From assembly GCF_029542625.1 (NCBI RefSeq), contig NZ_CP120733.1, positions 806,001-870,000 on the forward strand: a stretch of 64,000 nucleotides of DNA, in the 5' to 3' direction. The translations under genes were made by a program, and so were the position numbers. This DNA comes from Tepidibacter hydrothermalis. GTDB taxonomy: Bacteria > Bacillota > Clostridia > Peptostreptococcales > Peptostreptococcaceae. Of the stretch, positions 1 through 8,840 are shown piece after piece. The notes under the pieces were generated by a model, which was not told the origin of the DNA, made no database searches, and was given only the letters and a program-made list of their open reading frames with translations. How positions within the stretch are numbered: position 1 is the stretch's first letter; every line of letters starts with the position of its first letter.

Positions 1-776
1 TTGATAGTAAAACAGGAATGCCTATAGGAATGTTAAACGCTGAGTATATAACAGGAATGAGAACTGGAGCTGCTGGGGCTATAGGAGCTAAGTACTTAGC
101 AAGAGAAAATTCTGCTGATTTATTAATGGTTGGAGCAGGTCATCAGGCTACTTTCCAAATAGCTGCAACATTGATAAGTATGCAAAATATAAAAAATGTT
201 AGAATATATGATCCTATTGATTCGAACAATGCAAAGAAGCTTGCTGAATCTATGAAAGAATTATTAAAGGATAAGTTTTTATCTAAGTATGAAAATACAG
301 ATTTATATGATGAGATATCTAAGAAGTTCAATGTAAATTTTGAAGGTGTAGATGATTTAGAAAAAGCAGTTAAGATAAGTGATGTAATAATAACTGCAAC
401 ACCATCTAGAAAACCACTTATTAAGAAAGAATGGGTTAAGAAAGGAACTCATTTTAGTTGTGTAGGATCTGACATGAATGGAAAACAGGAAATAGATGAA
501 AATATATTGGCTTGTGCTAGAGTTTATGTAGATGATATGAATCAAGCCCTTGATGTAGGAGAAATTGAGATTGGAATTAAAAATAAAACTATAAGTAAAG
601 AAGATATAATTTGTGAAATAGGTGATGTAATAGTAGGTAAGGAAAAAGGAAGATTGAGTGAAGATGATATAACTGTTTATGATACTACAGGTATAGCACT
701 ACAAGATCTTATGACATCTAAAATTGTATTAGATGCTGCAAAAGAGAAAAATTTAGGTGTGGTAGTAGATTTATAG
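1..776 (+). CDS. Ornithine cyclodeaminase/mu-crystallin family protein (5' end cut by window)
   Basis: The open frame is already running at base 3, so the N-terminus lies outside the window; about 257 residues remain. The visible part has the family hallmarks: an early D-x-x-TG-PxG stretch, then RTGAAGAIGAKYLAR, a Rossmann motif VGAGHQATFQI, and a later segment with ATPSRKPLI and GSD. The family uses NAD(P)H on cyclic imines or amino acids (ornithine cyclodeaminase, alanine dehydrogenase, ketimine reductase, SbnB-like enzymes). The internal ATG at base 18 is inside the conserved region, so it is not the start. It is followed 11 bases later by an aminotransferase gene, and together with two more PLP enzymes forms one operon. 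The exact substrate cannot be told from sequence. Confidence 0.85.
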   Translation, partial: DSKTGMPIGMLNAEYITGMRTGAAGAIGAKYLARENSADLLMVGAGHQATFQIAATLISMQNIKNVRIYDPIDSNNAKKLAESMKELLKDKFLSKYENTDLYDEISKKFNVNFEGVDDLEKAVKISDVIITATPSRKPLIKKEWVKKGTHFSCVGSDMNGKQEIDENILACARVYVDDMNQALDVGEIEIGIKNKTISKEDIICEIGDVIVGKEKGRLSEDDITVYDTTGIALQDLMTSKIVLDAAKEKNLGVVVDL

Positions 777-787
777 GGGGGATTGTA

Positions 788-1927
788 ATGAAGATTAAAG
801 ATTTTGGTGTTGAGATTTGGATGGGACTTTATGAAAATGATTGTGATTATAACTTAGCTGAAACTTGTGTTGAGTCATTAACTGTAAATCAATTATTAGA
901 TTATAGTGGAAATAAAGACGCTTTATTAGATGAAATATATAATATGAAATTAACTTATGGAGAAATTGAGGGGTCAGTTAAACTTAGAAATGAGATTTCA
1001 TCTCTTTATGAAAAAATTGATGTAGAGAATATAACTGTAACTCATGGAGCAATAGGTGCAAATTCACTTAGTATTGAAACTTTGGTTGAGCCTGGAGATA
1101 CTGTTATATCGGTGTTACCTACTTATCAACAGCATTATTCTATTCCAGAATCAATCGGTGCTAACGTTAAAATATTAAAGCTAAGACCTGAGAATGAGTT
1201 TTTACCTGATTTAGAAGAACTCAAATCTTACATAGATGATAAAACTAAGCTAATATGTATAAATAATCCTAATAATCCAACTGGAGCTTTAATGGATGAG
1301 GAATTTTTAAAGAAGATAGTTGATATAGCTAAAGAATGTGATGCGTATGTTCTTTGTGATGAAGTATATAGAGGATTAAATCACAAGGGAGAAAATTTTA
1401 CAAAGTCTATAGTTGATTTGTATGAAAAAGGAATATCTACTGGTAGTATGTCTAAAACGTTCTCTTTAGCAGGACTTAGAATTGGATGGGTAGCAGGCCC
1501 TAAGGATTTTATAAAAAGAGTTAATAAGAGAAGAGATTATAATACTATAAGCTGTGGAATGATAGATGATAGACTTTCGGTTGTTGCACTTGAGAATAAG
1601 GACAAAATAGTTAAGAGAAATTTAGAGATAGTTAGAGGTAATGTAGAGCTTGTTGATGAATGGGTGAAAAATGAGCCGCTTATAAATTATATAAAGCCAA
1701 AGGCTGGAACTACAGCTTTCTTAAAATATAATTTTGATATGAAATCAGAAGAACTTTGTCTTAGATTATTAAAAGAAAAAAGTGTTATGTTAGTTCCTGG
1801 TAGCTCACTTGATATGGAAGGATATGTGAGACTTGGATTTGCTAATAGTCCTGAGATTATAAAGGTTGGACTTGAGAAGATATCTGAGTTTTTAAAAGAA
1901 TTAGATGTGGTGAAGTCTAATGTTTAG
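788..1927 (+). CDS. PLP-dependent aminotransferase, class I/II (fold type I)
   Basis: 379 residues, ribosome site GGGGGGATT just before the ATG. It carries the class I/II landmarks: NNPNNPTGAL (substrate-carboxylate region), CDEVYRGL (Asp that binds the pyridine nitrogen, Tyr that binds PLP O3'), and SMSKTFSLAGLRIGW with the PLP-binding lysine. The C-terminal arginine region reads GYVRLGFA. It overlaps the next gene by 8 bases, which suggests translational coupling. The closest named relatives I can think of are generic aminotransferases and the VioD/capreomycidine-synthase group, but specificity is not readable. Its place between a cyclodeaminase-like and a dehydratase-like gene suggests amino-acid catabolism or a non-standard amino-acid pathway. 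Confidence 0.85.
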   Translation: MKIKDFGVEIWMGLYENDCDYNLAETCVESLTVNQLLDYSGNKDALLDEIYNMKLTYGEIEGSVKLRNEISSLYEKIDVENITVTHGAIGANSLSIETLVEPGDTVISVLPTYQQHYSIPESIGANVKILKLRPENEFLPDLEELKSYIDDKTKLICINNPNNPTGALMDEEFLKKIVDIAKECDAYVLCDEVYRGLNHKGENFTKSIVDLYEKGISTGSMSKTFSLAGLRIGWVAGPKDFIKRVNKRRDYNTISCGMIDDRLSVVALENKDKIVKRNLEIVRGNVELVDEWVKNEPLINYIKPKAGTTAFLKYNFDMKSEELCLRLLKEKSVMLVPGSSLDMEGYVRLGFANSPEIIKVGLEKISEFLKELDVVKSNV

Positions 1928-2882
1928 TTATGAAGGTATAGAAAATAGTAGAAGAAGGATTAAAGATAAGGTATATATGACTCCTCTAGAACAATCTATA
2001 TATTTAAGTGATGAAGATACTAACTGCTATTTTAAATTAGAATCACTACAAAAGAGTGTAAGAAGTTTTAAAATAAGAGGGGTTATGAGTAAGCTTACAT
2101 CTTTAACTGATGATCAAAAGGAAAAGGGTGTAGTTGCTGTATCTTCCGGAAATCATGCTATAGCACTTAGTTATGCGTGTGGTGTTATGGGGATTAAGAA
2201 TTCTTTAGTATTTGTTCCTAAGAATACTCCAAAGGCTAAAATAGATAAGATAAATTATTTTGGAGCAAGTGTTGAAATTGTTGGGGATACTTTTGATGAT
2301 GCTTATGAGTATGCCATGGCTCACATAAAAGAAAATGACATGGTCTATGTAGATGCATTTTCAAGAGATGAAGTAGTGTATTGTGGTCAAGGAACAATAG
2401 GTATTGAGATATTTGAACAAAATCCAAATATAGATACTATATTAGTACCAATAGGCGGAGGAGGTCTTATAACAGGAATAAGTGTTGCAGCAAAACATAT
2501 TAATCCAGATGTTAAGATTATTGGGCTTCAGACAAAAGCGTGTCCTGCCATGGTAAAAGCTTTAGAGGATGATATTTTTTATGAAACTTACCCAAGCGAA
2601 GACTCTGTATGTGAAGCCTTAATTGGAGGCGTTGGAGAAATTGCATTTAAAATGGGAAGACAGTGCATAGATGAAATAGTAGAGGTAGATGAAGAATTTA
2701 TAAAAAAAGGTATAGCTCATATGATTAAAAAAGAAAAAATAGTAGCAGAGCCGTCTAGTGCTATATGTGTTGGAGCAATACTTCAAAACCCAGATATAAT
2801 AAAGGGAAAAAATGCAGCCTTAGTTATATCTGGTGGAAATATAGATGAACAACTTATGATAGATATATTGAATGAATATTAA
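1920..2882 (+). CDS. Threonine dehydratase-like PLP enzyme (fold type II)
   Basis: 320 residues, typical of the catalytic domain of catabolic threonine/serine dehydratases, with no C-terminal ACT regulatory domain. Motifs in order: SFKIRGV with the PLP lysine (about residue 51), SSGNHAIALSYA (substrate loop), and IGGGGLITG (phosphate loop). The gene begins inside the end of the aminotransferase gene (8-base overlap). In ectoine degradation a similar pair (EutB dehydratase-like and EutC cyclodeaminase-like) exists, and in siderophore synthesis SbnA/SbnB make 2,3-diaminopropionate; neither pathway's other genes are present. The reaction is therefore best given as beta-elimination or replacement on a hydroxy- or substituted amino acid. 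Confidence 0.8.
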   Translation: MFSYEGIENSRRRIKDKVYMTPLEQSIYLSDEDTNCYFKLESLQKSVRSFKIRGVMSKLTSLTDDQKEKGVVAVSSGNHAIALSYACGVMGIKNSLVFVPKNTPKAKIDKINYFGASVEIVGDTFDDAYEYAMAHIKENDMVYVDAFSRDEVVYCGQGTIGIEIFEQNPNIDTILVPIGGGGLITGISVAAKHINPDVKIIGLQTKACPAMVKALEDDIFYETYPSEDSVCEALIGGVGEIAFKMGRQCIDEIVEVDEEFIKKGIAHMIKKEKIVAEPSSAICVGAILQNPDIIKGKNAALVISGGNIDEQLMIDILNEY

Positions 2883-2894
2883 GGGGTTGATTGT

Positions 2895-4046
2895 ATGAAG
2901 TATATATCTAAAAGATACTCTAGTAAAACAATTACACCAATGGCTGAGAGTATGAATCATACTAATGAGTATGAAGATCTTATAGACTTAAGCCTTGGAG
3001 ATCCTGATATTAATACTGACATTAGGATAATAGATAAAGCCTTTGAAGATGCTAGAGATGGTCATACACACTACACTGATTCCTTAGGATATTTAGAACT
3101 TAGAGAGAAAATATGTAATTATTACAAAGAACAATATTCATATAATATAGATACTAAAGAATGTATGATAACGACGAGTGGATGCCATGCAATGTATTTG
3201 GTACTTGAAGCTATACTGGATGATGGGGATGAAGTTATAATACATGAACCATATTTTACTCCGTATAAAGAACAGGTGGAAATGGCAAGAGGAAATCCTA
3301 TATTTTTAAAAACATATGAGGAAGATGAATTTAAAATAAATATAGATAATCTAGAAAAATCTATAACTGATAAAACTAAAGCTATAATAATAAACACTCC
3401 AAATAATCCAACTGGAGCTTGCTTTGATAAAAATACATTACAGGATATAGCAAGGATCTGCATAGAAAAAGATATAGTAGTTATTGCAGATGATATATAT
3501 ACACTATTTATGTATGAAGACGAGTTTATTCCTATAACTACTCTAGATAAAATGAGGGAGAGAACAATAACTATAGGCAGTTTTTCAAAGGATTATGCTA
3601 TGACTGGTTGGAGAATAGGTTATATATTAGGTTCTGATTATATTATACAGACTATAAGAAGCATAAATGAAAATAGTGTATTTACAGCTCCTTCAATATC
3701 TCAAAGGGCTGCTATTCATGCTCTTGATATGAGAAATAAAGTTCAGCCGAGTATAAAAGATGAGTATAGAAAAAGAATTTATTATGCATATGAAAGAATA
3801 AAAAGTATTCCAAATATGTCTGTTATTAAGCCAAAAGGAAGTATATATTTATTTGTAAATATAAAAAGAACAGGGCTTACAACAAAGGAAGTTGTAGATA
3901 GAATTTTAAATGAAGCACATGTTTTAACTATTGCTGGTGAAGCCTTTGGGGAAAGTGGAAGTGGTTATATAAGAATAGCTGTTACTCAGAGTATAGATGT
4001 ATTGAAAGAGGCATTTGATAGGATAAGTACTATGGACATATTTTAA
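2895..4046 (+). CDS. PLP-dependent aminotransferase (AAT_I family), second of the cluster
   Basis: 383 residues with ribosome site AAGGGGTTG 6 bases before the ATG. Motifs: TPNNPTGACF, ADDIYTLFMYED and SFSKDYAMTGWRIGY with the PLP lysine; the C-terminus has GYIRIAV, the substrate-carboxylate arginine. The order and length fit aspartate/aromatic-type aminotransferases such as PatA. It is the last gene of the four-gene cluster; after it comes a foldback repeat rather than a clear terminator. It is clearly diverged from the aminotransferase at 788-1927, so the two probably act on different steps rather than being a recent duplication. Substrate unknown. Confidence 0.85.
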   Translation: MKYISKRYSSKTITPMAESMNHTNEYEDLIDLSLGDPDINTDIRIIDKAFEDARDGHTHYTDSLGYLELREKICNYYKEQYSYNIDTKECMITTSGCHAMYLVLEAILDDGDEVIIHEPYFTPYKEQVEMARGNPIFLKTYEEDEFKINIDNLEKSITDKTKAIIINTPNNPTGACFDKNTLQDIARICIEKDIVVIADDIYTLFMYEDEFIPITTLDKMRERTITIGSFSKDYAMTGWRIGYILGSDYIIQTIRSINENSVFTAPSISQRAAIHALDMRNKVQPSIKDEYRKRIYYAYERIKSIPNMSVIKPKGSIYLFVNIKRTGLTTKEVVDRILNEAHVLTIAGEAFGESGSGYIRIAVTQSIDVLKEAFDRISTMDIF

Positions 4047-4072
4047 AAGCATAATTGATTGGTGCTTGATCT

Positions 4073-4277
4073 AAAACTGACACTTATTGAAATAACGCTA
4101 CTTAGTTAATATTTTAATCAAACTATAGATTGTGACTTATTAAATATCCTAAAACTTATTAAACTTCCTTACGGTCAAACAAATAAGTTTTTTAACGTAT
4201 ATTTAAACATCACAATCTAAGTTTGATAGAAAAATATTAACAAAAAAGTAGCTAACATTTAAATAAGCGTCAGTTTT
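4073..4277. repeat. Foldback repeat element, family A copy 1
   Basis: About 205 bases that fold back on themselves. The outer arms AAAACTGACACTTATT and AATAAGCGTCAGTTTT pair with one mismatch, and further matched blocks continue inward (GCTACTTAGTTAATATTT with its complement; TAATCAAACTATAGATTGTGA with its complement). The centre holds CCTTACGGTCAAACA. A second element with the same centre and layout is at 31787-31984. It fills the stretch between 4046 and 4341; no gene is seen in it. It resembles a MITE or a large hairpin terminator. Confidence 0.75.
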
Positions 4278-4340
4278 GATTTCTGCGTAAATTGTATGAT
4301 TTCAATTAATAAAAAATATTAGTAAAGAAGAAATTATAAA

Positions 4341-4634
4341 TTATATACGCTTATAATTGCCCTCTATATATTTATAATCTATTAAAGCTATAGGCTGATG
4401 AGGAATTGTGAATAGTTCTAATCCTTCTTGATCTTCATCGGGTCTAAAGTATTTCTTGCCAAATTTCTCGATCACCCATCCTTTAATACCTGGAGGTATT
4501 TGAAAAACATTACCTTTTTCTCCTACTGTATCAAATGAAGGCATAGGGTTATTGTATCCATTAAGTATAATATTTGGATAACATCTCTTTATTATCTCTA
4601 CTCTATAGAGATTCTTTTTTTTGAATAAATCCAT
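4341..4634 (-). CDS. Small conserved-looking protein of unknown function
   Basis: 97 residues on the minus strand. The start at 4634 is chosen because AAAGGAGGACTTAAT lies directly before this ATG; a longer open frame reaching 4727 has no ribosome site and would add an AT-rich hydrophobic tail. The protein begins MDLFKKKNLYRVEIIKR, has a GNVFQIPPGIKGWVIEKFGKKYF segment reminiscent of a small beta barrel, and no signal peptide, membrane segment or metal motif. It is the only gene on this strand near the start of the window and stands apart from both flanking operons. I do not recognise a family. Confidence 0.6.
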   Translation of the reverse strand: MDLFKKKNLYRVEIIKRCYPNIILNGYNNPMPSFDTVGEKGNVFQIPPGIKGWVIEKFGKKYFRPDEDQEGLELFTIPHQPIALIDYKYIEGNYKRI

Positions 4635-4769
4635 ATTAAGTCCTCCTTTTAGTATATAAAGTTTAAAATGTATTATGTTAAATATAACAAAAATACAATT
4701 AAATGTAAAATAAATTAAAAGAAACAATAAGATTATTTTTATTGGTAAAACATTACATATGAAATATTG

Positions 4770-4805
4770 TTGACATCATAATGATAATGGGTTATTATCA
4801 TTATG
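4770..4805 (+). promoter_or_regulatory. Promoter with overlapping Fur box for the iron transporter
   Basis: TTGACA (4770-4775), 17-base spacer, TATTAT (4793-4798). A dyad with arms CATAATGATAA and TTATCATTATG covers 4777-4805, that is, the spacer and -10 box. The arms match the GATAAT-type Fur recognition pattern, so iron-bound Fur would block polymerase. A weaker second AT-rich dyad (GATAATTGATATCGATTA) follows at about 4817. Confidence 0.8.
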
Positions 4806-4872
4806 ACAACGAAAACGATAATTGATATCGATTAGAAATAATTATCTTTACAAACTAAGGAGGAAACAAGAC

Positions 4873-5943
4873 ATGAGAAAGAAATTATTATTAACTGTTT
4901 TAACTGTGGCATTTTCAATAGTATTACTTGTAGGTTGTACTACTAAACAAGAGAGTACAAGTAGCAACGAGGGCAATGAAAGTAATGAGGAAAAAGTGGT
5001 TAATGTATATACATCTAGACATTATGATGCTGATAAAGAGCTTTATAAAATATTTACAGAAGAGACAGGTATAAAAGTAAATGTAGTTGAAGGAAAAAGT
5101 GATGAATTAATTGAAAGACTTGATAGAGAAGGTGAAGATACAGAAGCTGATGTACTTATAGTAGCGGATGCAGCAAGATTACATAGAGCTAAATCACAAG
5201 AGTTATTACAGTCTGTAGAAAGTGAAGTTTTAAATAACAACATTCCAGAAAACTTAAGAGATAAAGATAATGAGTGGTATGGATTAACTAAAAGAGGAAG
5301 AGTTATAGTTTACTCTAAAGATAGAGTTAACCCATCAGAATTATCTACGTATGAAGATTTAACTAATCCTAAATGGAAAGGAAAAATATTAGTAAGATCA
5401 TCATCAAACACTTATAATCAATCTTTACTTGCATCTTTTATTGAAATAAATGGAGAAGAAAAAGCTAAAGAATGGGCAAAAGGATTAGTTGACAATATGG
5501 CTAGAGATCCAAAAGGAAATGATAGAGATCAAGCTAAAGCAGTTGTAGCTGGTGAAGGTGATATAGCTATAATGAATACTTATTATTTAGGTAAATTGCT
5601 AAACTCATCAGACCCAGAAGAAGTAAAAGTAGGAGAGCAAGTTAGTGTGTTCTTCCCAAATCAAGACACTACTGGAACGCATATAAATGTAAGTGGTGCT
5701 GGAGTTACTAAAAATGCTAATAATAAAGATAATGCAGTTAAATTTATAGAATTTTTATCAAATGAAAAAGCTCAAAGTATATTTGCTAATGCAAACTACG
5801 AGTATCCTGCAAATCCTAATGTAGAGCCTTCAGAATTATTAAAATCATGGGGTGAGTTTAAAGATCAAAATATAAGCTTAAATAAATTAGGAGAAAACAA
5901 TAAAAAAGCAGTAGAAATATTTAATGAAATTGGCTGGAAGTAA
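4873..5943 (+). CDS. fbpA: Fe(III) ABC transporter substrate-binding lipoprotein (FutA/FbpA type)
   Basis: 356 residues from the ATG at 4873, chosen because AAGGAGGAAACAAGAC precedes it; an in-frame ATG at 4822 would put 17 charged residues before the signal peptide. The signal peptide ends in the lipobox LLVGC, giving a lipid-anchored protein on the outer face of the membrane. The mature part starts VVNVYTSRHYDADKE, the typical opening of periplasmic ferric-binding proteins, and has a MNTYYLG segment with the tyrosine pair that holds Fe(III) in this family. It is followed by a hairpin and then the permease and ATPase genes, and preceded by a Fur-box promoter, which supports iron as substrate. 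Confidence 0.88.
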   Translation: MRKKLLLTVLTVAFSIVLLVGCTTKQESTSSNEGNESNEEKVVNVYTSRHYDADKELYKIFTEETGIKVNVVEGKSDELIERLDREGEDTEADVLIVADAARLHRAKSQELLQSVESEVLNNNIPENLRDKDNEWYGLTKRGRVIVYSKDRVNPSELSTYEDLTNPKWKGKILVRSSSNTYNQSLLASFIEINGEEKAKEWAKGLVDNMARDPKGNDRDQAKAVVAGEGDIAIMNTYYLGKLLNSSDPEEVKVGEQVSVFFPNQDTTGTHINVSGAGVTKNANNKDNAVKFIEFLSNEKAQSIFANANYEYPANPNVEPSELLKSWGEFKDQNISLNKLGENNKKAVEIFNEIGWK

Positions 5944-5950
5944 TTAATAC

Positions 5951-5985
5951 AAAGCCTCATATTGTAAAAACAATATGAGGCTTTT
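5951..5985 (+). terminator. Rho-independent terminator/attenuator after the binding-protein gene
   Basis: AAAGCCTCATATTG and CAATATGAGGCTTTT form a 14-bp stem with a short A-rich loop and a U run. It lies between the binding-protein gene and the permease gene, so it probably lowers permease/ATPase expression relative to the binding protein. Confidence 0.85.
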
Positions 5986-6018
5986 AATAATTAATATATG
6001 AAAAGGAAGTGTACTAAT

Positions 6019-7656
6019 TTGATTAAATATAGAAAGCAGAATTTTAATATATGGTCAATACTAAGCTTTGTATTTATAGCCTTAGTTATAATGCCAAATA
6101 TAAATATATTTATTAGCATTTTTCAAAAACCAAATGAAAACTGGTTTCATATAAAAGAATACATGCTAAAGAGCTATATATTAAATTCTATGACCTTAGT
6201 TATTTTTACTGGATTATTTACAGTTATTATAGGTGTAAGCTTGGCATGGATTATATCAGTATATGAATTTCCTATGAGATCATTTTTTAAATGGGGTCTT
6301 ATTTTACCTCTCTCAATACCATCTTATATAGGTGCATATACTTATAATGGAATACTTAATTACACAGGTGTTATTCAAACATTTTTGAGAAATAGTTTTA
6401 ATATGAAAATAGATCAGAAATACTTTGATATTATGTCTATTAAAGGAGCTGTATTCATATTTACAATATCGTTATTTCCGTATGTATATATAATTACAAG
6501 GTCTTTTTTAGAAAAGCAATCAGCAGCTTTAATAGAAAATGCCAGAGTGTTAGGGCGGAATTTAATAGATATCTTTATATTTGTAGTAATGCCTATTTCT
6601 AGAGGAGCTATAATAGGTGGAGCAAGTCTTGTTGTATTAGAAGTTTTGAATGATTATGGTGTTGTACAATACTTTGGAATACCTACATTCAGCACAGCGA
6701 TATTTAAAACTTGGTTTGGTATGGGAGATACAGATTCTGCTATTAGATTATCTGGTGTATTGATGTTAATAGTTATAATGATACTTATATCAGAAAAGGT
6801 TTTGAGAGGAAATAAGAAATTCAGCTCTACAAATACAAAGATAAGACCTATCTCAAGAATAAAACTTAAAGGATTTAAATCAAATTTGGCATTTGGGTAT
6901 TGTTTTTTTATATTTAGTATTGGTTTTTTAATACCTACTATTCAGTTAATTTATTGGAGTACATTAACTTATAAAAAGATATTAAATATTGAATTTTTCA
7001 ACCTTATATTCAATTCTTTTGGAGTAGCTGCAATTGCTGCAAGTCTTGTTGTTATAATGGCTGTAGTAATAGCTAATTATTGTAGAATAAACGAAAATTT
7101 TATTTCTAAGTTGTACTCAAAGGCTACACTGATTGGATATTCTATACCAGCTGCTGTAATCGCTATAAGTGTAATAATGTTTTTTATAAAAATAGATAAG
7201 AATTTTTATTGGATATATAAAATGATAGATAGTGATTCTAAAAAGATGTTACTGAGTACTAGTCTTATTATGCTTATTTTTGCTTATATGATAAGGTTTT
7301 TAGCTGTTGGATATAATTCTATAGAGTCTGGTTTTGAAAAAGTAGGTAAGAAATTTTTTGAAGCATCTAGAATGTTAGGAATGAGTGTAACTCAAACTTT
7401 TTTTAAGGTGGATTTAAAAATGATAAAGCCGGCTGTACTGAGTGCTTTTTTATTAGTTTTTGTAGATGTTTTAAAAGAGTTATCTCTGACTTTGATTTTG
7501 AGACCGTTTAATTTCAATACATTACCGACAAAGGTTTTTGAATATGCAAATGATGAAATGATTCCAGAATCATCTATACCGTCTCTTGTAATAATTATAA
7601 TCAGTTTTATTTCGATTTATTTATTTTACAAAATAGGGGATAAGGAGAGTGCTTAA
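6019..7656 (+). CDS. fbpB: Iron ABC transporter permease (fused two-domain FbpB type)
   Basis: 545 residues from the TTG at 6019, preferred because AAGGAAG lies 10 bases upstream; an ATG at 5998 has no ribosome site. It is a polytopic membrane protein with about 12 hydrophobic segments and two binding-protein-dependent transport (BPD) domains, as in FbpB/SfuB. The EAA-type loops for contact with the ATPase are visible around ENARVLGRNLIDIF and EASRMLGMSVTQTF. The stop overlaps the start of the ATPase gene by one base (TAATG), so they are coupled. Confidence 0.87.
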   Translation: MIKYRKQNFNIWSILSFVFIALVIMPNINIFISIFQKPNENWFHIKEYMLKSYILNSMTLVIFTGLFTVIIGVSLAWIISVYEFPMRSFFKWGLILPLSIPSYIGAYTYNGILNYTGVIQTFLRNSFNMKIDQKYFDIMSIKGAVFIFTISLFPYVYIITRSFLEKQSAALIENARVLGRNLIDIFIFVVMPISRGAIIGGASLVVLEVLNDYGVVQYFGIPTFSTAIFKTWFGMGDTDSAIRLSGVLMLIVIMILISEKVLRGNKKFSSTNTKIRPISRIKLKGFKSNLAFGYCFFIFSIGFLIPTIQLIYWSTLTYKKILNIEFFNLIFNSFGVAAIAASLVVIMAVVIANYCRINENFISKLYSKATLIGYSIPAAVIAISVIMFFIKIDKNFYWIYKMIDSDSKKMLLSTSLIMLIFAYMIRFLAVGYNSIESGFEKVGKKFFEASRMLGMSVTQTFFKVDLKMIKPAVLSAFLLVFVDVLKELSLTLILRPFNFNTLPTKVFEYANDEMIPESSIPSLVIIIISFISIYLFYKIGDKESA

Positions 7657-8333
7657 TGTATATTGATATAAAAAATTTAGATTTTAATTATAAAAATTCA
7701 AAAGAAAAAACTATAGATAATTTTAGTATAGATATAAAAAAAGGAGAAATAATCGCTATTTTAGGAGAGAGTGGAAGTGGAAAAAGTACAATACTTAGAC
7801 TCATCTCTGGTCTTGAAATTCCAAGTTCAGGGCATATAAAAGTAGATAATAGGGTTTTGGTTGATAAAAATAATTTTATACAACCAGAAAAAAGAGGTGT
7901 TGGAATGGTATTTCAAGACTATGCTTTGTTTCCTCATATGACAGTTGGTCAAAATATAAAGTTTGGTCTTAAAGATATGAAATCAAAAGAAAAGGAAATC
8001 AGAGTAAATGAAGTGTTAAATTTAGTAGATTTAGAAGGTTATAAAAAAAGATATCCTCATGAATTAAGCGGTGGGCAACAGCAGAGAATAGCATTAGCTA
8101 GAGCTTTAGCACCAAGGCCATCTCTTCTTTTAATGGATGAACCGTTTAGTAATTTAGATGCAAATTTAAAGGGTAAAATAAGGGAAGAGTTGAAGAAAAT
8201 AATAGATAAATCAGGTATAACATCTATATTTGTTACACATGACAAAGAAGATGCAATAAATATAGCTCATAGAGTAATAATATTAAAAGAAGGCGAACTT
8301 GTTAAAGTGGGAAGTCCAAAGGAAATACTGTAG
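7656..8333 (+). CDS. fbpC: Iron ABC transporter ATP-binding protein (short form)
   Basis: 225 residues with Walker A GESGSGKST, Q-loop VFQDYALFPH, signature LSGGQQQRIALARAL, Walker B LLLMDEP and the switch histidine in FVTHDKEDA. It energises the permease encoded just upstream. FbpC proteins usually have about 340 residues with a C-terminal regulatory beta domain (TOBE); here the protein stops right after the nucleotide-binding domain at KEIL, so that domain is missing. No frameshift remnant is visible downstream, so this is probably a natural short form. Confidence 0.87.
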   Translation: MYIDIKNLDFNYKNSKEKTIDNFSIDIKKGEIIAILGESGSGKSTILRLISGLEIPSSGHIKVDNRVLVDKNNFIQPEKRGVGMVFQDYALFPHMTVGQNIKFGLKDMKSKEKEIRVNEVLNLVDLEGYKKRYPHELSGGQQQRIALARALAPRPSLLLMDEPFSNLDANLKGKIREELKKIIDKSGITSIFVTHDKEDAINIAHRVIILKEGELVKVGSPKEIL

Positions 8334-8403
8334 TTAATCTCTTTGAGTCTTCAAAGCATTACAGTTAAAAATGAAGATTTAATAAAATAATAAAAAAATA
8401 TTG

Positions 8404-8432
8404 TTGACTCTTAGTATAATATCTGTTAGAAT
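8404..8432 (+). promoter_or_regulatory. Putative promoter of the lysine operon
   Basis: TTGACT (8404-8409), 17-base spacer and TAGAAT (8427-8432), about 105 bases before the first lysine aptamer. The TATAAT-like string inside the spacer is too close to the -35 box to serve with it. Confidence 0.55.
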
Positions 8433-8539
8433 TCTTTTAAGCAATTAATCAGAAAATATAAAAAACTTTCTTTGAAATATTTTAAATGTAAATTTTTTAA
8501 ATTCGTAACGTAAATTATAAAAAATAATATAAACAATGT

Positions 8540-8696
8540 GATATAGAGGCCGCAGGTGTAAAAAGTACAGTATATATGATATATATTGGAAAGGTGCAAC
8601 TGCCGAAATACATAGAATTTATGTATTGGGACTATGTTGAATAAGCATAGTACTGTCTTTAGAGAATAGCCCAATTTTCTAAAGGAGGACTTATCA
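8540..8696 (+). promoter_or_regulatory. Lysine riboswitch (L box), copy 1
   Basis: The conserved L-box blocks are present in order: GATATAGAGGCCGC, AAAGTACAG, GGAAAGGTGCAACTGCCGAA, TGTTGAATAAGCAT, TACTGTCTTTAGA and CTAAAGGAGGACTTATC, whose ends pair to close P1. This agrees with the layout of the Bacillus lysC leader. A terminator at 8753-8793 follows. Lysine binding should favour termination of the lysA operon. Confidence 0.9.
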
Positions 8697-8752
8697 TGTT
8701 GGGGCAAAAGGAATAGATGTTTTATTATAAAACAGTATTTTAGTTTTGTATA

Positions 8753-8793
8753 AAGCAGTTATGAGTACCTTTTGCTCATAACTGCTTTTTTAT
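8753..8793 (+). terminator. Terminator of lysine riboswitch 1
   Basis: AAAGCAGTTATGAG and CTCATAACTGCTTTTTT form a 12-13 bp stem followed by U6; it is the expression platform of the first aptamer. Confidence 0.88.
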
Positions 8794-8840
8794 ATACAAA
8801 AAAAGCTGTGACTTTCAAAATAAAATAATATAAACAATAT

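Noticed and set aside
1-4046. Ectoine degradation (eutABC)
   Set aside because: Only the fold pair of EutB/EutC is similar; no ectoine hydrolase or deacetylase genes are seen.
4635-4727. N-terminal extension of the 97-residue minus-strand gene
   Set aside because: No ribosome site at the outer start, AT-rich hydrophobic sequence, and a strong AGGAGG before the inner ATG.
8404-8422. TATAAT-like string at 8415-8420 as -10 box
   Set aside because: Only about 6 bases from the TTGACT box; TAGAAT at 8427 gives the correct 17-base spacing.
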